From Lentilitoribacter sp. Alg239-R112 (GTDB taxonomy: Bacteria > Pseudomonadota > Alphaproteobacteria > Rhizobiales > Rhizobiaceae): a stretch of DNA of 64,000 nt. Each line of letters begins with the position of its first letter. The first letter of the stretch is position 1. Made by a program: the position numbers and the translations under genes. The stretch is from contig NZ_LS999834.1 in assembly GCF_900537175.1 (NCBI RefSeq), positions 375,406 to 439,405 of the forward strand, read 5' to 3'. The notes under the pieces are model-generated. The model saw nothing but the letters and a program-made list of their open reading frames with translations. It was not told where the DNA came from and made no database searches. This document shows, one piece after another, positions 8,846-18,400 of this stretch.

Positions 8846-9622
8846 CTACGCTGCACCTTCGAATTCAGCACCGGTTTTAACACCCGTGATGTAGGCAACA
8901 ACATCTTGTCCGTCCGTATCTTCTTTTCTCAAATTCGCCACAATACGTCCGCGACGAAACACAACAATCCGGTCGACCAAGTCAAATACCTGACGCATAT
9001 TATGACTCACCAGAATCAGTGGTTCACCTTGCTCTTTAAGCGTACGGATAATATTCTCAACTTGCGCAGTTTCCTGCACACCAAGAGCCGCAGTTGGCTC
9101 ATCCATGATTGTGAGCTTGGATGCAAACGTCGCTGTTCGTGCAATAGCAACACATTGGCGCTGCCCGCCCGACATGTTTTGTATCGTATTCCGAATATTT
9201 GGAATTTTAACACCGGTTTTAACTAGGCCTTTCATAGTTGCATCTCGCATTGCCTTGTAATCAAGTCTGCGAAATGGGCCAAGCCAATTCCATTTAGTCA
9301 ATTCACGGCCCAAAAACAAATTGTCTGGAACATCTAGATCATCGGCCAGAGCCAAGGTTTGGAACACTGTTTCGATGCCTGCCTCGCGCGCTTCCAACGG
9401 TCCAGCAAAGCTTACTTCTTCACCATACAGGCTAACTTTACCGCTTGTCCGCTGTTCAACGCCAGTTATTTGGCGAACAAAAGTTGATTTACCCGCACCA
9501 TTGTCACCCATAATGGCAACATGCTCGCCCTTCTTCAGCTCAAAATTAGCATTATTTAAAGCATGAACACCACCATAATGCTTGGTTAGGTCTTCGGTCT
9601 TCAGAACAATATCGTTGCTCAT
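8846..9622 (-). CDS. iatA: Inositol ABC transporter, ATP-binding protein
   Basis: 258-residue single-domain ABC ATPase. Walker A is GDNGAGKST, the signature is MSGGQRQCVAIAR, Walker B is LTIMDEPTAAL, and the switch His is in LVSHNMRQV. Most sugar importers of the ribose type (CUT2) use a duplicated ATPase of about 500 residues; the single domain here resembles the FrcA type known from rhizobia. Located 16 bases downstream of the permease gene and directly upstream of the small membrane protein. Substrate inositol is inferred from the operon. Ribosome binding site GGAGACTAG lies just before the ATG. Confidence 0.88.
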   Translation of the reverse strand: MSNDIVLKTEDLTKHYGGVHALNNANFELKKGEHVAIMGDNGAGKSTFVRQITGVEQRTSGKVSLYGEEVSFAGPLEAREAGIETVFQTLALADDLDVPDNLFLGRELTKWNWLGPFRRLDYKAMRDATMKGLVKTGVKIPNIRNTIQNMSGGQRQCVAIARTATFASKLTIMDEPTAALGVQETAQVENIIRTLKEQGEPLILVSHNMRQVFDLVDRIVVFRRGRIVANLRKEDTDGQDVVAYITGVKTGAEFEGAA

Positions 9623-9638
9623 ATTCTAGTCTCCTAAC

Positions 9639-10712
9639 TTATGCCCGGTTGCGTTGACGATATTGATCGAGAATAACGGCTGCTATAATAATACTGCCCA
9701 TGGCCATTAGCTGATACGATCCGTCTAGCTTAACAAAGGTAAATCCAGATCGGATAACACCAAGGACCATCGCACCTAGAACGGTACCGATAATCGACCC
9801 TCGCCCTCCTGTTAGACTGATGCCACCAATAACAGCCATTGCAATCGCAAATAGCTCGTAAAATTCGCCCATACCAGCCTGCGCTGTTGATGCTTTAGCG
9901 CTTAAGACGATACCAGCAAATGCCGCAAGCATTGAAGCAATCATATAGACCATGACTTTGTGACGTTTCACATTTATGCCGGACATCCGAGCGGCTTCTT
10001 CATTCGAACCAATTGCATAAGTGTGTTTTCCGTAGACGGTATATTTCATGATCACATGGAATATGATCGCCAGTGAAAGGAACCAAACAACTGGCATCAT
10101 GCCAGAACCGAGAAATTTATATTCCTCTGTCGGAAACGATATCGGGTTGCCAGAAGACCACCAAAGCGCGACACCGCGGCAGACAAGGAACATTCCAAGT
10201 GTTGCGATAAATGGAGGAATACGTAAAAATGCAATAAAGGTGCCATTAATGGCGCCAATAAATGCACCAAACGCTAACCCGATGATAACTGGTAAAATCA
10301 CGGGTAAATCCATTGCCCACGTTCCGAACAATGCTTTAGGATTAGGGTTGCCATTCACCAATTCAGTTTGTGCAAAACTCATCGCTATCATCGCAGTTGC
10401 AGCAACAAGCGGTCCTGAACTAAGGTCAATTCCGGCGGTAATAATGACTTGCGTCACGCCAAGCGCAATAATTCCGATGATCGCGACTTGCAAGATAATG
10501 ATCTTTAAACGCGCTTCATTAAAGATACTGTCAAAACGATCTCTTGAATCAAAAAGAAAACTCTGATCATTCATATAAGGCAAAACCTGCCCTAAAACCT
10601 CAAAGATCACAATGATAATGATCAAGGCAAAAAAGATGTTAAATTCGTTCGGCCAAGACTTTTTTGTCTTATCAAATGTTAGCCCGCCTATGCCATCGCT
10701 ATTATCTGTCAT
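9639..10712 (-). CDS. iatP: Inositol ABC transporter, permease
   Basis: 357-residue integral membrane protein of the ribose/xylose/inositol permease family (BPD_transp_2). A cytoplasmic N-terminus of about 25 residues is followed by about 8-10 hydrophobic segments. Visible family marks are VIITAGIDLSSGPLVA in the first third, the cytoplasmic loop YAIGSNEEAARMSGI that contacts the ATPase, and GGISLTGGRGSIIGTVLGA near the C-terminus. It lies between the binding-protein gene (82-base gap with a hairpin) and the ATPase gene (16-base gap). Confidence 0.9.
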   Translation of the reverse strand: MTDNSDGIGGLTFDKTKKSWPNEFNIFFALIIIIVIFEVLGQVLPYMNDQSFLFDSRDRFDSIFNEARLKIIILQVAIIGIIALGVTQVIITAGIDLSSGPLVAATAMIAMSFAQTELVNGNPNPKALFGTWAMDLPVILPVIIGLAFGAFIGAINGTFIAFLRIPPFIATLGMFLVCRGVALWWSSGNPISFPTEEYKFLGSGMMPVVWFLSLAIIFHVIMKYTVYGKHTYAIGSNEEAARMSGINVKRHKVMVYMIASMLAAFAGIVLSAKASTAQAGMGEFYELFAIAMAVIGGISLTGGRGSIIGTVLGAMVLGVIRSGFTFVKLDGSYQLMAMGSIIIAAVILDQYRQRNRA

Positions 10713-10747
10713 GGATGAGGCACCCCCTACACTTTAATTGTGAAAAA

Positions 10748-10773
10748 CGAGACGGCATCTCCGCGCCGTCTCG
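10748..10773 (-). terminator. Intercistronic hairpin after the binding-protein gene
   Basis: Perfect 9-bp stem (CGAGACGGC / GCCGTCTCG) with an 8-base loop, followed on the leftward strand by GTTTTTCAC. It sits 21 bases after the binding-protein stop and 35 bases before the permease start. Such hairpins commonly stabilise binding-protein mRNA and partly terminate, giving more binding protein than membrane parts. The short T-run suggests partial rather than full termination. Confidence 0.7.
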
Positions 10774-10794
10774 AATATTATAATTTAACCCAAC

Positions 10795-11733
10795 TTAGTT
10801 CTTGCTAAGGAAGTCACCCATATTAGCCGGAGTTACCAACTTGAATGGGATATAGACTTTTTGGTCAACTTTTTCGCCAGCGATCAGCTTAAGCACGGCA
10901 TCAATTGAACCCGTTCCCTGACCCACAGAATCCTGAAATACTGTGACATCATAGTCGCCTGCACCCATCACTACCAAAGCGTCCTGGCTAGCATCAACAC
11001 CACCAACTTGGACATCAGCCATGTCTGTGCCAGCAGCTTTCATCGCTTGAATTGCACCAATGGCCATTTCGTCATTGTTAGCCAAAACAAAGTCAAATGG
11101 CTCACCAGATGACATCCAGTTTGTCATAAGATCCTGAGCTTCATCACGTGACCAGTTTGCTGGTTGCTCATCAATGATTGTCATGAAGCTACACATGTCC
11201 ATGCCAATAACATCATGAACGTCTTTTGAGCGCTGAACAGCCGCCTGGTTCGACAACTGACCATTCATCAAATAACCACGGGCACCACCAGCTTTACCAG
11301 CTGCACGAAGGTTTTTACAGACCTCAAACGCCGACAATGTACCAGATTCAATTTCGTTAGAAGCAACAAAAGCTTGAGTTGGCGGCAATTCGTTTACATT
11401 ATCTGGTTCGCGGTTAACAAAAACCAACGGTGTGTCACCAGCAGCTTCTGTAATGGCTGCACCAGCAGATGTATCAACGATGTTCACGATAATTCCGTCA
11501 ACACCATTCGCAACAAAGTTTTTCACCTGGTCAATTTGTTTGGCTAGATCATCCGATGCATCTTCCTGCTGATATGTCAGACCATCAACTGTCTCTGCAT
11601 ACTCGACCATGCCATTACGCAAAACTGTCAACCAGTTATCATCAAACCTGGAAAACGTTGCGCCGATTTCCGCTGCCATCACAGTTGTGGACATAAGCGC
11701 AGATAAAGCGACTGTCATAAGTGTTTTTTTCAT
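10795..11733 (-). CDS. ibpA: Inositol ABC transporter, periplasmic binding protein
   Basis: 312-residue periplasmic binding protein of the ribose/galactose-binding type (Peripla_BP_4). The signal peptide is clear: MKKTLMTVALSALMSTTVMA with cleavage likely after AMAA-like VMAA. The mature protein starts EIGATFSRFDDNW and has the first-lobe INNI/IVNIVDTSAG, FVNREPD and the second-lobe VLANNDEMAIGAIQAMKAAG and VGGVDASQDAL motifs typical of sugar binding. The ATG at 11733 is preceded by GGAGAAGG; an in-frame codon 5 positions upstream is inside that site. Inositol as ligand is inferred from the operon. Confidence 0.9.
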   Translation of the reverse strand: MKKTLMTVALSALMSTTVMAAEIGATFSRFDDNWLTVLRNGMVEYAETVDGLTYQQEDASDDLAKQIDQVKNFVANGVDGIIVNIVDTSAGAAITEAAGDTPLVFVNREPDNVNELPPTQAFVASNEIESGTLSAFEVCKNLRAAGKAGGARGYLMNGQLSNQAAVQRSKDVHDVIGMDMCSFMTIIDEQPANWSRDEAQDLMTNWMSSGEPFDFVLANNDEMAIGAIQAMKAAGTDMADVQVGGVDASQDALVVMGAGDYDVTVFQDSVGQGTGSIDAVLKLIAGEKVDQKVYIPFKLVTPANMGDFLSKN

Positions 11734-11817
11734 ATTACCTTCTCCCAAATTGGCGACCGGCTCGCCGAACTAAATCTGCCGGTTGTCCCGAAGGACAAGT
11801 TAAATCATCAAAGTCGG

Positions 11818-12636
11818 TTACGCAGCGCGCAAAACCAATTGATCTTCGATGAACTTTATTGACCGTTCAAGCTCGGCTTTCGGGTCGTTCGCATTTTGAA
11901 CGGTCGGTGAGAACGGTTCAAATGAGACCGGGCCGATGTAACCAGCGGCCTGTAATTCCTGTAACTGCTCGATATTGCCAAGACGGTCTTCAGGCCCGAC
12001 TAGCACTCGGTCAGCATCTTTCATATCAACGAATTTAGTATTCTGATCTTCAACACCTGAGATGTGGACAAGACCAGTATGGTGTGCAAAAACTTGTGTT
12101 TCACCTGATAGCGTATGATGAAACGTGTCATGAATGATTTTAAAGTGATCTTCAAAGCCAAGCTCTTCAACAACCTCGACAACGTCTGCCTTAAAACGAA
12201 TTGATGCAGTCTCAAACCCCAACGGCTCGATAAATCCTTGCATATCAGCATCGCGCAGAAGAGGTTGCAACTCTTGCAGAATCCCCGTTAAATTTCGTTT
12301 TCGCTCGACTGCTGATGAGGCAAAACCATCATTACGAGGGATAAAGCTAACAGCTTTACTACCCATCTCCGCAGACATAGAAATAAGCGCTTTTGCCTCT
12401 TCAAATTTTTGCTGGCTAAAATCATCAAATGCGCCAACTTCGGAAACTGCAAAAATACCCAATTGATTTTCATTCGCTGATCGCGTGACTTTACGCGCAA
12501 ATTTTTTGGTGAATTTTTCGTGAGAGGTATCTTCTCTGATCTCAACACCGGCACAGCCAAGAGACGACGCCAATGCAAAGAATGCATCTACATCCAAGCC
12601 TCGAACCGCCATATGGTTCAAACCAAATAAGATCAC
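11818..12636 (-). CDS. iolI: Sugar-phosphate isomerase/epimerase-type TIM barrel, probably inosose isomerase
   Basis: 272-residue AP-endonuclease-2-like TIM barrel. The fold's metal ligands appear as FIEPLG (Glu), KIIHDTFHHTLSG (Asp/His), LVHISGVED and the C-terminal VSFEPFSP (Glu). It is the first gene of the inositol operon and fits IolI (2-keto-myo-inositol isomerase, about 278 residues). It lacks the GNAPCSWG-like start that I know from IolE inosose dehydratase, so a dehydratase role is less likely, though this family is hard to split by eye. Translation starts at GTG: a strong GGGAGGA lies at 12641-12647, 4-5 bases before it, while the next ATG is inside the first strand. Confidence 0.75.
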   Translation of the reverse strand: MILFGLNHMAVRGLDVDAFFALASSLGCAGVEIREDTSHEKFTKKFARKVTRSANENQLGIFAVSEVGAFDDFSQQKFEEAKALISMSAEMGSKAVSFIPRNDGFASSAVERKRNLTGILQELQPLLRDADMQGFIEPLGFETASIRFKADVVEVVEELGFEDHFKIIHDTFHHTLSGETQVFAHHTGLVHISGVEDQNTKFVDMKDADRVLVGPEDRLGNIEQLQELQAAGYIGPVSFEPFSPTVQNANDPKAELERSIKFIEDQLVLRAA

Positions 12637-12687
12637 AAATTCCTCCCTTGATCGCTAGAACTCATAATGAATTCGATCAATGATTTA

Positions 12688-12716
12688 ATTTTGCAACCGG
12701 TTTCAAAAATAGTCAA
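12688..12716 (-). promoter_or_regulatory. Inositol operon promoter with LacI-type operator
   Basis: On the leftward strand, TTGACT (12716-12711) is followed after 17 bases by CAAAAT (12693-12688), a plausible -35/-10 pair. Lying between them and reaching the -10 is TTGAAACCGGTTGCAA (12706-12691), a 16-base palindrome with one mismatched pair and the central CG step typical of LacI/GalR-family operators. A repressor there would block the promoter. The iolI start codon is about 52 bases downstream of the -10. No LacI-family gene is in the window. Confidence 0.65.
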
Positions 12717-13037
12717 TAGTGAATCTTATTCTAATACGCAATTTTTTTTAGAACTTTGTTTTTAAAAACAAAATTTGAAATTCCATTTGCTAAAACTCTA
12801 CGGATTCGCGTCTCCAAAATTGAACACGTTAAAGTAAAACAAAGTAATTCAGCCTTTTTTACCAGTGTTTTTGCATGTCTTTTTCATAAACCTATGGAAT
12901 GCATTCCACACAAGCATCTCGTACAAGCATCTCATTCTAGGCATCTCATATTGGGTATCAAAATAACTTTCGAAAAATCGATTGTATTTCTTGCAGACAC
13001 TGTTACTGTGTTTTCAACGACAAATATTAGGCGCCTG
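12717..13037. other. Divergent intergenic region, inositol operon and ppx/gppA
   Basis: Together with the promoter above, the 401 bases between the iolI and ppx starts are AT-rich. The frame of ppx stays open back to 12756, but the extra 94 residues have no recognisable domain and are best treated as untranslated. Short imperfect repeats (CATCTC with CAAGCATC) occur at about 12911-12950. No RNA gene or further ORF is seen. Confidence 0.5.
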
Positions 13038-14531
13038 ATGCATCTCGACGATTGCTCGGCGCTGATAGGATACGAAGTGAACACCCCATTGCGCGGCCAA
13101 AAGGCTCCTCTGGGAGGAACACCTGAAAAGCCTCTCAACGAACGCATACCTAAAAGTGATGCTACCGGAGAGGCAAAAAAAGGCACTAGACGTGCGCCTG
13201 ACTTGCCTGAATCTGTTGGCAAAAACTTGGGCGACAAAGATAGTGATGTTTCTTCCGGAAATCCAAATCAGAAGAAGCGCCGACGCCGGCGTCGGAGAAA
13301 TAATGCGCCCAATTCTGAGGGTCATGCAGAGCAGCAAGTCGCCCGCAATAAACAGCAACATAATCAAAAACCTGGGAAGCAACGTAATGAACGCGGCGGC
13401 TCTCCCGACCGTGAGCAACATGCAAACAGAAAGACACAAAGCCACGCAAAACCATATCAAAACCAGCAATTATATGCGGCACTTGATCTTGGCACAAACA
13501 ATTGCCGCCTGCTTGTTGCAAGGCCTACCAAACATGGTCAATTTCATGTTGTAGATGCTTTTTCGCGAATTGTACGCCTGGGTGAAGGACTGGCCGCTAG
13601 TGGCGCTTTATCCGATCATGCAATGGAACGGGCCATTGGCGCGCTTAAAATCTGTGCATCAAAACTTGCCCGCCACAAGATCAAAAAATATCGGCTCATA
13701 GCAACCGAAGCATGTCGGCAGGCTTCCAACGGCGAAGCATTTTTGAAACGAGTTAAGCTGGAAACAGGACTTGATCTTGAGATGATCAATCGAGAAACCG
13801 AAGCGCGTCTTGCGGTTTCTGGTTGTGCATCGCTCGTCGAACGAGATACCAAATCAGTTATCCTGTTCGATATCGGTGGTGGATCTTCGGAAATTGCAGC
13901 AATTCATTTTGATCAAAGACGAACAGCGCGTCTTGCGAACCACATCAAATCATGGACATCCCTGCCCGTTGGCGTGGTCACTCTTTCGGAACGTTTTGGC
14001 GGTAAGGATGTCACGCCTGAAATCTTTGAAAACATGGTGCAAACCGTTGATACTATGCTGCAGGAAACTGCCCCTGAAGCCATGCTTGCTTTTGATCCAG
14101 GATTAGAGGATTTTCATTTGCTTGGCACATCTGGCACAGTGACAACCTTGGCTGGTCTGCACCTCAAATTACCCAAATATGATCGCAGGCAGGTGGATGG
14201 TCTTTGGCTTGCTGATGAAGATGTCGATAAGATGCTCGACAAGCTACTTTCGTGGGATTTAAAAGCACGCTCTGAAAACCCTTGTATAGGACCCGATCGA
14301 TCTGATCTGGTTTTGGCAGGTTGTGCTATTATGCAAAGCATTCGAAAGCGATGGCCTTCAACAAGGATGCGCGTTGCCGATCGGGGTTTGAGAGAAGGTC
14401 TCTTAAACGATATGATGGCCCGTGATGGTGTATGGCGGAGAAAACGCCGAAGTCGAAACCGTAAACGCAAAGATCAGAATAATTCAAACCAGCCAAACAG
14501 CAATGTGAGAAGTGGCGAGCAAAATGAGTAA
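13038..14531 (+). CDS. Ppx/GppA family phosphatase with basic N-terminal extension
   Basis: 497 residues. The catalytic part begins at about residue 150 with [14 protein letters not shown] (first phosphate loop of the ASKHA fold) and has DIGGGSSEI at about residue 285, both typical of exopolyphosphatase / pppGpp phosphatase. The first 150 residues are low complexity and very basic, including a run of Lys/Arg ([11 protein letters not shown]) and many Gln, Asn and His, so they could bind RNA, ribosomes or polyphosphate. The C-terminus is again basic ([15 protein letters not shown]). The ATG at 13038 with AGGCG before it is chosen over an upstream open frame. The stop overlaps rlmE by 8 bases, a coupling that supports a link to ribosome function. 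Confidence 0.85.
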   Translation: MHLDDCSALIGYEVNTPLRGQKAPLGGTPEKPLNERIPKSDATGEAKKGTRRAPDLPESVGKNLGDKDSDVSSGNPNQKKRRRRRRRNNAPNSEGHAEQQVARNKQQHNQKPGKQRNERGGSPDREQHANRKTQSHAKPYQNQQLYAALDLGTNNCRLLVARPTKHGQFHVVDAFSRIVRLGEGLAASGALSDHAMERAIGALKICASKLARHKIKKYRLIATEACRQASNGEAFLKRVKLETGLDLEMINRETEARLAVSGCASLVERDTKSVILFDIGGGSSEIAAIHFDQRRTARLANHIKSWTSLPVGVVTLSERFGGKDVTPEIFENMVQTVDTMLQETAPEAMLAFDPGLEDFHLLGTSGTVTTLAGLHLKLPKYDRRQVDGLWLADEDVDKMLDKLLSWDLKARSENPCIGPDRSDLVLAGCAIMQSIRKRWPSTRMRVADRGLREGLLNDMMARDGVWRRKRRSRNRKRKDQNNSNQPNSNVRSGEQNE

Positions 14532-15213
14532 AAAAACCACAATCGCAACAGGTCGAAAGCTTGGCCAGCGCGTTAAGAAAAAGAAGCTGAAAGCATCTTC
14601 ACGACAATGGCTCGAACGTCATTTGAATGATCCTTATGTACAAAGATCAAAGCATGAAGGTTACCGTTCACGCGCGGCTTTCAAACTTTTAGAAATTGAT
14701 GAAAAACATAACATCTTGAAAGGTGCAAAACGCATCATAGATTTGGGTGCGGCACCGGGCGGTTGGTCGCAAATCGCATCGAAAGTGACGGAGTCATCCG
14801 ATCTCGATCCGAAAGTAGTCGCAATTGATTTCCTCGATATGGATCAGGTACCAGGCGTTTCATTTTTAAAGATGGATTTTTTGGATGATGATGCGCCAGA
14901 ACGGCTAATGGAATTATGCGGGGCTGCACCCAATCTTGTATTTTCAGATATGGCATCCCCAACAACAGGTCATCGCAGAACTGACCATTTACGCACACAA
15001 TATTTGTGTGAGATCGCGGCTCATTTTGCTGTTGAGGTATTAGCGAAGGGTGGACACTTCTTATCTAAAACGTTCCAAGGTGGAACTGAGAATGATATTT
15101 TGAATATGCTGAAGAAAAATTTTCAATCCGTTGTTCACGTCAAACCACCAGCGTCACGCGCTGAATCAGTCGAGCTTTATTTACTTGCTAAAAACTTCAA
15201 AGGGCGTGATTAA
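14524..15213 (+). CDS. rlmE: 23S rRNA 2'-O-ribose methyltransferase (U2552)
   Basis: 229-residue RlmE/FtsJ methyltransferase that methylates U2552 in the A-loop of 23S rRNA using SAM. A basic N-terminus ([12 protein letters not shown]) precedes the fold. The SAM motif is [13 protein letters not shown]. The catalytic K-D-K-E set is visible: Lys in RAAFKLLEI, Asp in [16 protein letters not shown], Lys in FLSKTFQGG and Glu in [10 protein letters not shown]. The ATG at 14524 overlaps the ppx stop by 8 bases; a GTG at 14512 is a possible alternative start adding four residues. Confidence 0.95.
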   Translation: MSKKTTIATGRKLGQRVKKKKLKASSRQWLERHLNDPYVQRSKHEGYRSRAAFKLLEIDEKHNILKGAKRIIDLGAAPGGWSQIASKVTESSDLDPKVVAIDFLDMDQVPGVSFLKMDFLDDDAPERLMELCGAAPNLVFSDMASPTTGHRRTDHLRTQYLCEIAAHFAVEVLAKGGHFLSKTFQGGTENDILNMLKKNFQSVVHVKPPASRAESVELYLLAKNFKGRD

Positions 15214-15408
15214 GTTCTTACAAGCAACCTTGAAAGGTATGAAATTCATATAATTGGGATTATTCTTCAAATCCCAGTTCACAATCAAGAATTTCCGTGT
15301 TACGAGCCAGCGTCAACTCCTTATGAAATGACGAGCTTCTAGAATTTCAAAACTCTCTATGCAAATCCTCTTTGCAATAGTTGCTCGATAACAGAAATGG
15401 ACTTGACG

Positions 15409-16905
15409 ATGGCAGAGATCCTCCAAACCCCAACAGGCCTTCAAGCCCTTACTTTTGACGACGTGCTTTTGCAGCCAGGCCACTCCACTGTGATGCCAAA
15501 TCAGGTCGATGTAACAGCGACAATTGCCAAAGGCATTGAACTTAACATACCGATTTTATCTTCTGCGATGGATACGGTCACAGAAGGTCGTCTTGCCATT
15601 GCAATGGCGCAAGCTGGCGGTATAGGCATTATTCATCGAAACTTAACTCCGGAAGAACAGGCTGCTGAAGCACGAGCCGTTAAAAAGTTTGAAAGCGGTA
15701 TGGTTGTCAATCCTGTCACCATTGGACCAAATGAGACCTTGGCAGATGCGCATGCCTTGATGAAAGCGCATAAAATTTCTGGTATTCCGGTCGTTGAAGA
15801 TAAACAACCAGGCAAGGCAGGCAAGCTGGTCGGCATTATGACAAACCGTGATGTGCGCTTTGCTTCTGATCCAAATCAGAAAATTCATGAATTGATGACT
15901 AAGGACAATTTGGTTACGGTTCAAGATGGCGTTGCACAGGAAGAAGCCAAACGACTTCTACATCAACATCGCATTGAAAAGCTTTTGGTTGTTGATGATG
16001 AATATCGCTGCGTTGGCCTCATCACCGTCAAAGATATCGAGAAAACACAACTTAACCCAAATGCTTGCAAAGACGACCAAGGTCGCTTGCGTGTAGGCGC
16101 TGCAACAAGCGTTGGGGATGATGGTTTTGAACGCGCTGAACGTCTTATTGATGCAGGTATCGACCTGTTGGTTGTCGATACAGCTCACGGACATTCTCAA
16201 CGGGTCTTGGATGCTGTCATGCGTATCCGAAAATTATCCAACTCAGTTCGCATTATGGCAGGTAATGTCGCAACAGAAGCAGGCACAAAAGCACTGATTG
16301 ATGCTGGTGCTGATTCCATTAAAGTTGGTATTGGCCCCGGCTCAATTTGTACAACTCGGATTGTTGCGGGCGTGGGTGTGCCACAACTATCTGCCATTAT
16401 GTCAGCTGTTCAAGGAGCAAAAGGCACGGGCGTTCCAATTATCGCAGACGGAGGGATCAAGTATTCTGGTGATGTTGCCAAAGCTCTTGCAGCAGGCGCT
16501 GATGCGGTGATGATTGGATCACTTCTGGCCGGCACTGATGAAAGCCCGGGCGAAGTTTATCTTCATGGAGGACGCTCATTTAAAGCTTATCGCGGAATGG
16601 GGTCAGTTGGCGCTATGGCAAGGGGTTCTGCCGATCGTTATTTCCAAGCAGAAGTTCGTGATACGCTTAAACTTGTGCCTGAAGGTATTGAAGGACAAGT
16701 TCCATATAAGGGACCAGTTTCCGGTGTTCTTCATCAGTTAACAGGTGGCTTACGTGCCGCAATGGGATATGTAGGTGGCAAAGACCTAAAGGAGTTTAGC
16801 GATGTTGCCAAATTCGTGCAAATCTCAAATGCCGGGCTACGTGAAAGCCATGCTCATGATGTGACAATTACTCGTGAGAGCCCAAATTACCCAGGAGCGG
16901 GCTAA
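15409..16905 (+). CDS. guaB: IMP dehydrogenase
   Basis: 498-residue inosine-5'-monophosphate dehydrogenase, the first committed step to GMP. The TIM barrel begins at [14 protein letters not shown], is interrupted by two CBS domains (about residues 90-210), and contains the catalytic Cys at about residue 314 in [15 protein letters not shown], then [11 protein letters not shown] and the RGMGSVGAM flap region with Arg/Tyr-like residues downstream. The ATG at 15409 gives the start usual in relatives ([10 protein letters not shown]); the ATG at 15397 is an alternative. A 7-bp hairpin (TGGGATT / AATCCCA) lies in the gap before it at 15255-15276, without a T-run. Confidence 0.95.
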   Translation: MAEILQTPTGLQALTFDDVLLQPGHSTVMPNQVDVTATIAKGIELNIPILSSAMDTVTEGRLAIAMAQAGGIGIIHRNLTPEEQAAEARAVKKFESGMVVNPVTIGPNETLADAHALMKAHKISGIPVVEDKQPGKAGKLVGIMTNRDVRFASDPNQKIHELMTKDNLVTVQDGVAQEEAKRLLHQHRIEKLLVVDDEYRCVGLITVKDIEKTQLNPNACKDDQGRLRVGAATSVGDDGFERAERLIDAGIDLLVVDTAHGHSQRVLDAVMRIRKLSNSVRIMAGNVATEAGTKALIDAGADSIKVGIGPGSICTTRIVAGVGVPQLSAIMSAVQGAKGTGVPIIADGGIKYSGDVAKALAAGADAVMIGSLLAGTDESPGEVYLHGGRSFKAYRGMGSVGAMARGSADRYFQAEVRDTLKLVPEGIEGQVPYKGPVSGVLHQLTGGLRAAMGYVGGKDLKEFSDVAKFVQISNAGLRESHAHDVTITRESPNYPGAG

Positions 16906-16926
16906 CTACGTACTAGCCTCAACTCG

Positions 16927-17895
16927 CTACCAGGTAAATTTGCTTCCTGCTGCAGCATTTACTGCATTGTTATGTGCCAGCAAATCACCTGATTGACCAT
17001 TGGGTTGGTTAACCAACTGAGATTTTGTGCCGTTTGGAGTGATATTGTCCAAGCTTGCAATGATATGCTTGCTCAAGGCTTCGACGAGTGTTGGTGCAGC
17101 ACCAGGCCGTTTTAACAGCCCAATTTTTGTCATTCCTATTTGGGGAAAATTATCAGCCTCTGTTAAAATGCGCATACCATATTGCAATGCACATTCAGGC
17201 AAAGGTGCAACTGCTAACCCTGCCAAAACAGCTGATGCAATCACCGTTGCAGAATGGCTGGCTACGATAACCCGATAATCCCGATTTGCTTTATCCAACG
17301 CCGCAAATGATACGTCTCCCCAACAGCAGCCGTCCCGTCCGATTGCCAAAGGGATCACCTTTTCTTCATGAACCATATGGTTATGTGATGTTACCCAATA
17401 AAGCGGCTCAGTTCGGATGACTTCCGATAAGTAATTCACATCGCCATGCGTTACCAGAGCCACATCTAACTCATTATTATCCATCCGCGAATGTAACTCT
17501 CGTGATGGCTCGCAAATCACATTTAGTTCTATATTTGGGTGCGTTTGCGCAAATTGGGCAATAATGCTGGGCATAAAACGATCAGCATAATCATCAGGAG
17601 TTCCAAAACGAATAGAGCCTTCCAATTGTTCGCCGGAAAACGCATTGATTGTCTCATCATTAAGTTTCAGCATTTTGCGCGCATAATCCAGAAGCTTTTC
17701 ACCATCATCACTCAGACGATTGATGCGGCCATCTTTTACAAAAATCGGCTGACCGATTCTTTCTTCCAAACGGCGCATCTGCATAGACACAGCGGATTGT
17801 GTTTTGAAAACCTGTTCTGCAGCACGCGTAAAGCTGCCTGTTTCAGCAATCGCGATAAATGTATTCAATTGATCAAGATCTAAAGGATTTGGCAT
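16927..17895 (-). CDS. LysR-family transcriptional regulator
   Basis: 322 residues. The winged helix-turn-helix is at residues 6-65 (LNTFIAIAETGSFTRAAEQV, then QSAVSMQMRRLEERIGQPIFVKDG). The substrate-binding half starts at SIRFGTPDDYADRFMPSII, in the style of LysR proteins that contain a PDDYA motif. It is divergent from the DUF1127 gene, with a 115-base gap holding the palindrome ATCAA-N5-TTGAT at 17907-17921, only 12 bases from its start, which could be an autoregulatory site. The effector is unknown. The protein ends with a long Asn/Gln-rich tail after the fold. It converges on guaB with a 21-base gap. Confidence 0.88.
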   Translation of the reverse strand: MPNPLDLDQLNTFIAIAETGSFTRAAEQVFKTQSAVSMQMRRLEERIGQPIFVKDGRINRLSDDGEKLLDYARKMLKLNDETINAFSGEQLEGSIRFGTPDDYADRFMPSIIAQFAQTHPNIELNVICEPSRELHSRMDNNELDVALVTHGDVNYLSEVIRTEPLYWVTSHNHMVHEEKVIPLAIGRDGCCWGDVSFAALDKANRDYRVIVASHSATVIASAVLAGLAVAPLPECALQYGMRILTEADNFPQIGMTKIGLLKRPGAAPTLVEALSKHIIASLDNITPNGTKSQLVNQPNGQSGDLLAHNNAVNAAAGSKFTW

Positions 17896-18010
17896 CTTTT
17901 CATTCCATCAAAATTATTGATAAGATACATTAGAAATATTCGTTGGAATGATCAATCATAATTTGACATATATTCACTATCGAAACCCAAGACTTAGATG
18001 GAGAGATAGT

Positions 18011-18307
18011 ATGACTGTTATCAACTGTGGCAACACCTGCACTCTGGATCAATCCATCCAGATGACAGAAACCGTAAAAATACCGTTGCTCACGAAACTT
18101 TGGGCGACCTTGCGGCGCCTCGCGAAAGCAATGGAAAATAGGCGTTCTGTTGAAAAACTATATTACGCATCGGACCATGAACTAGCTGACATAGGTCTTA
18201 GAAGAGAGGATTTATATATTATTCGCAGAGCGAGTATCTTTGAAGATCCGTCTTATGACCTACAAGCACGAGCACTCAAACATGGACGAATCTTGAAGAT
18301 GGATTAA
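18011..18307 (+). CDS. DUF1127 domain small protein
   Basis: 98-residue protein ending in a YjiS-type DUF1127 domain: the LWATLRRLAKAMENRRSVEKL helix followed by ASDHELADIGLRREDLYIIRRA. In alphaproteobacteria small DUF1127 proteins have been linked to RNA turnover and phosphate or stress adaptation, but a precise role here is not known. The ATG has GGAGAG at 18000-18005; upstream in-frame codons lack one. A double hairpin terminator follows 11 bases after the stop. It is divergent from the LysR gene, which may control it. Confidence 0.85.
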   Translation: MTVINCGNTCTLDQSIQMTETVKIPLLTKLWATLRRLAKAMENRRSVEKLYYASDHELADIGLRREDLYIIRRASIFEDPSYDLQARALKHGRILKMD

Positions 18308-18318
18308 ATGTGTCCCCC

Positions 18319-18387
18319 GCAGGCCGCGGCAACTCCCGGCCTGCCTTTTGCCCGACTGTTCGCCCTTAGTGACGGTCGGGCTTTTTT
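18319..18387 (+). terminator. Tandem hairpin terminator after the DUF1127 gene
   Basis: First stem GCAGGCCG / CGGCCTGC (18319-18344) followed by TTTT. Second stem GCCCGACTGT / ACGGTCGGGC (18350-18381, one G-U pair) followed by TTTTTT (18382-18387). The second is a strong intrinsic terminator for rightward transcription, just before the convergent DUF937 gene end. Confidence 0.88.
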
Positions 18388-18400
18388 AAGGTTTTTAGGA

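Noticed and set aside
10048..10566. 172-codon plus-strand open frame opposite the permease gene
   Set aside because: Antisense to a clear permease; its composition is that of a shadow frame.
15255..15276. Stem TGGGATT / AATCCCA between rlmE and guaB as a terminator
   Set aside because: The 7-bp stem is not followed by a T-run on either strand; it is kept only as a note in the guaB entry.
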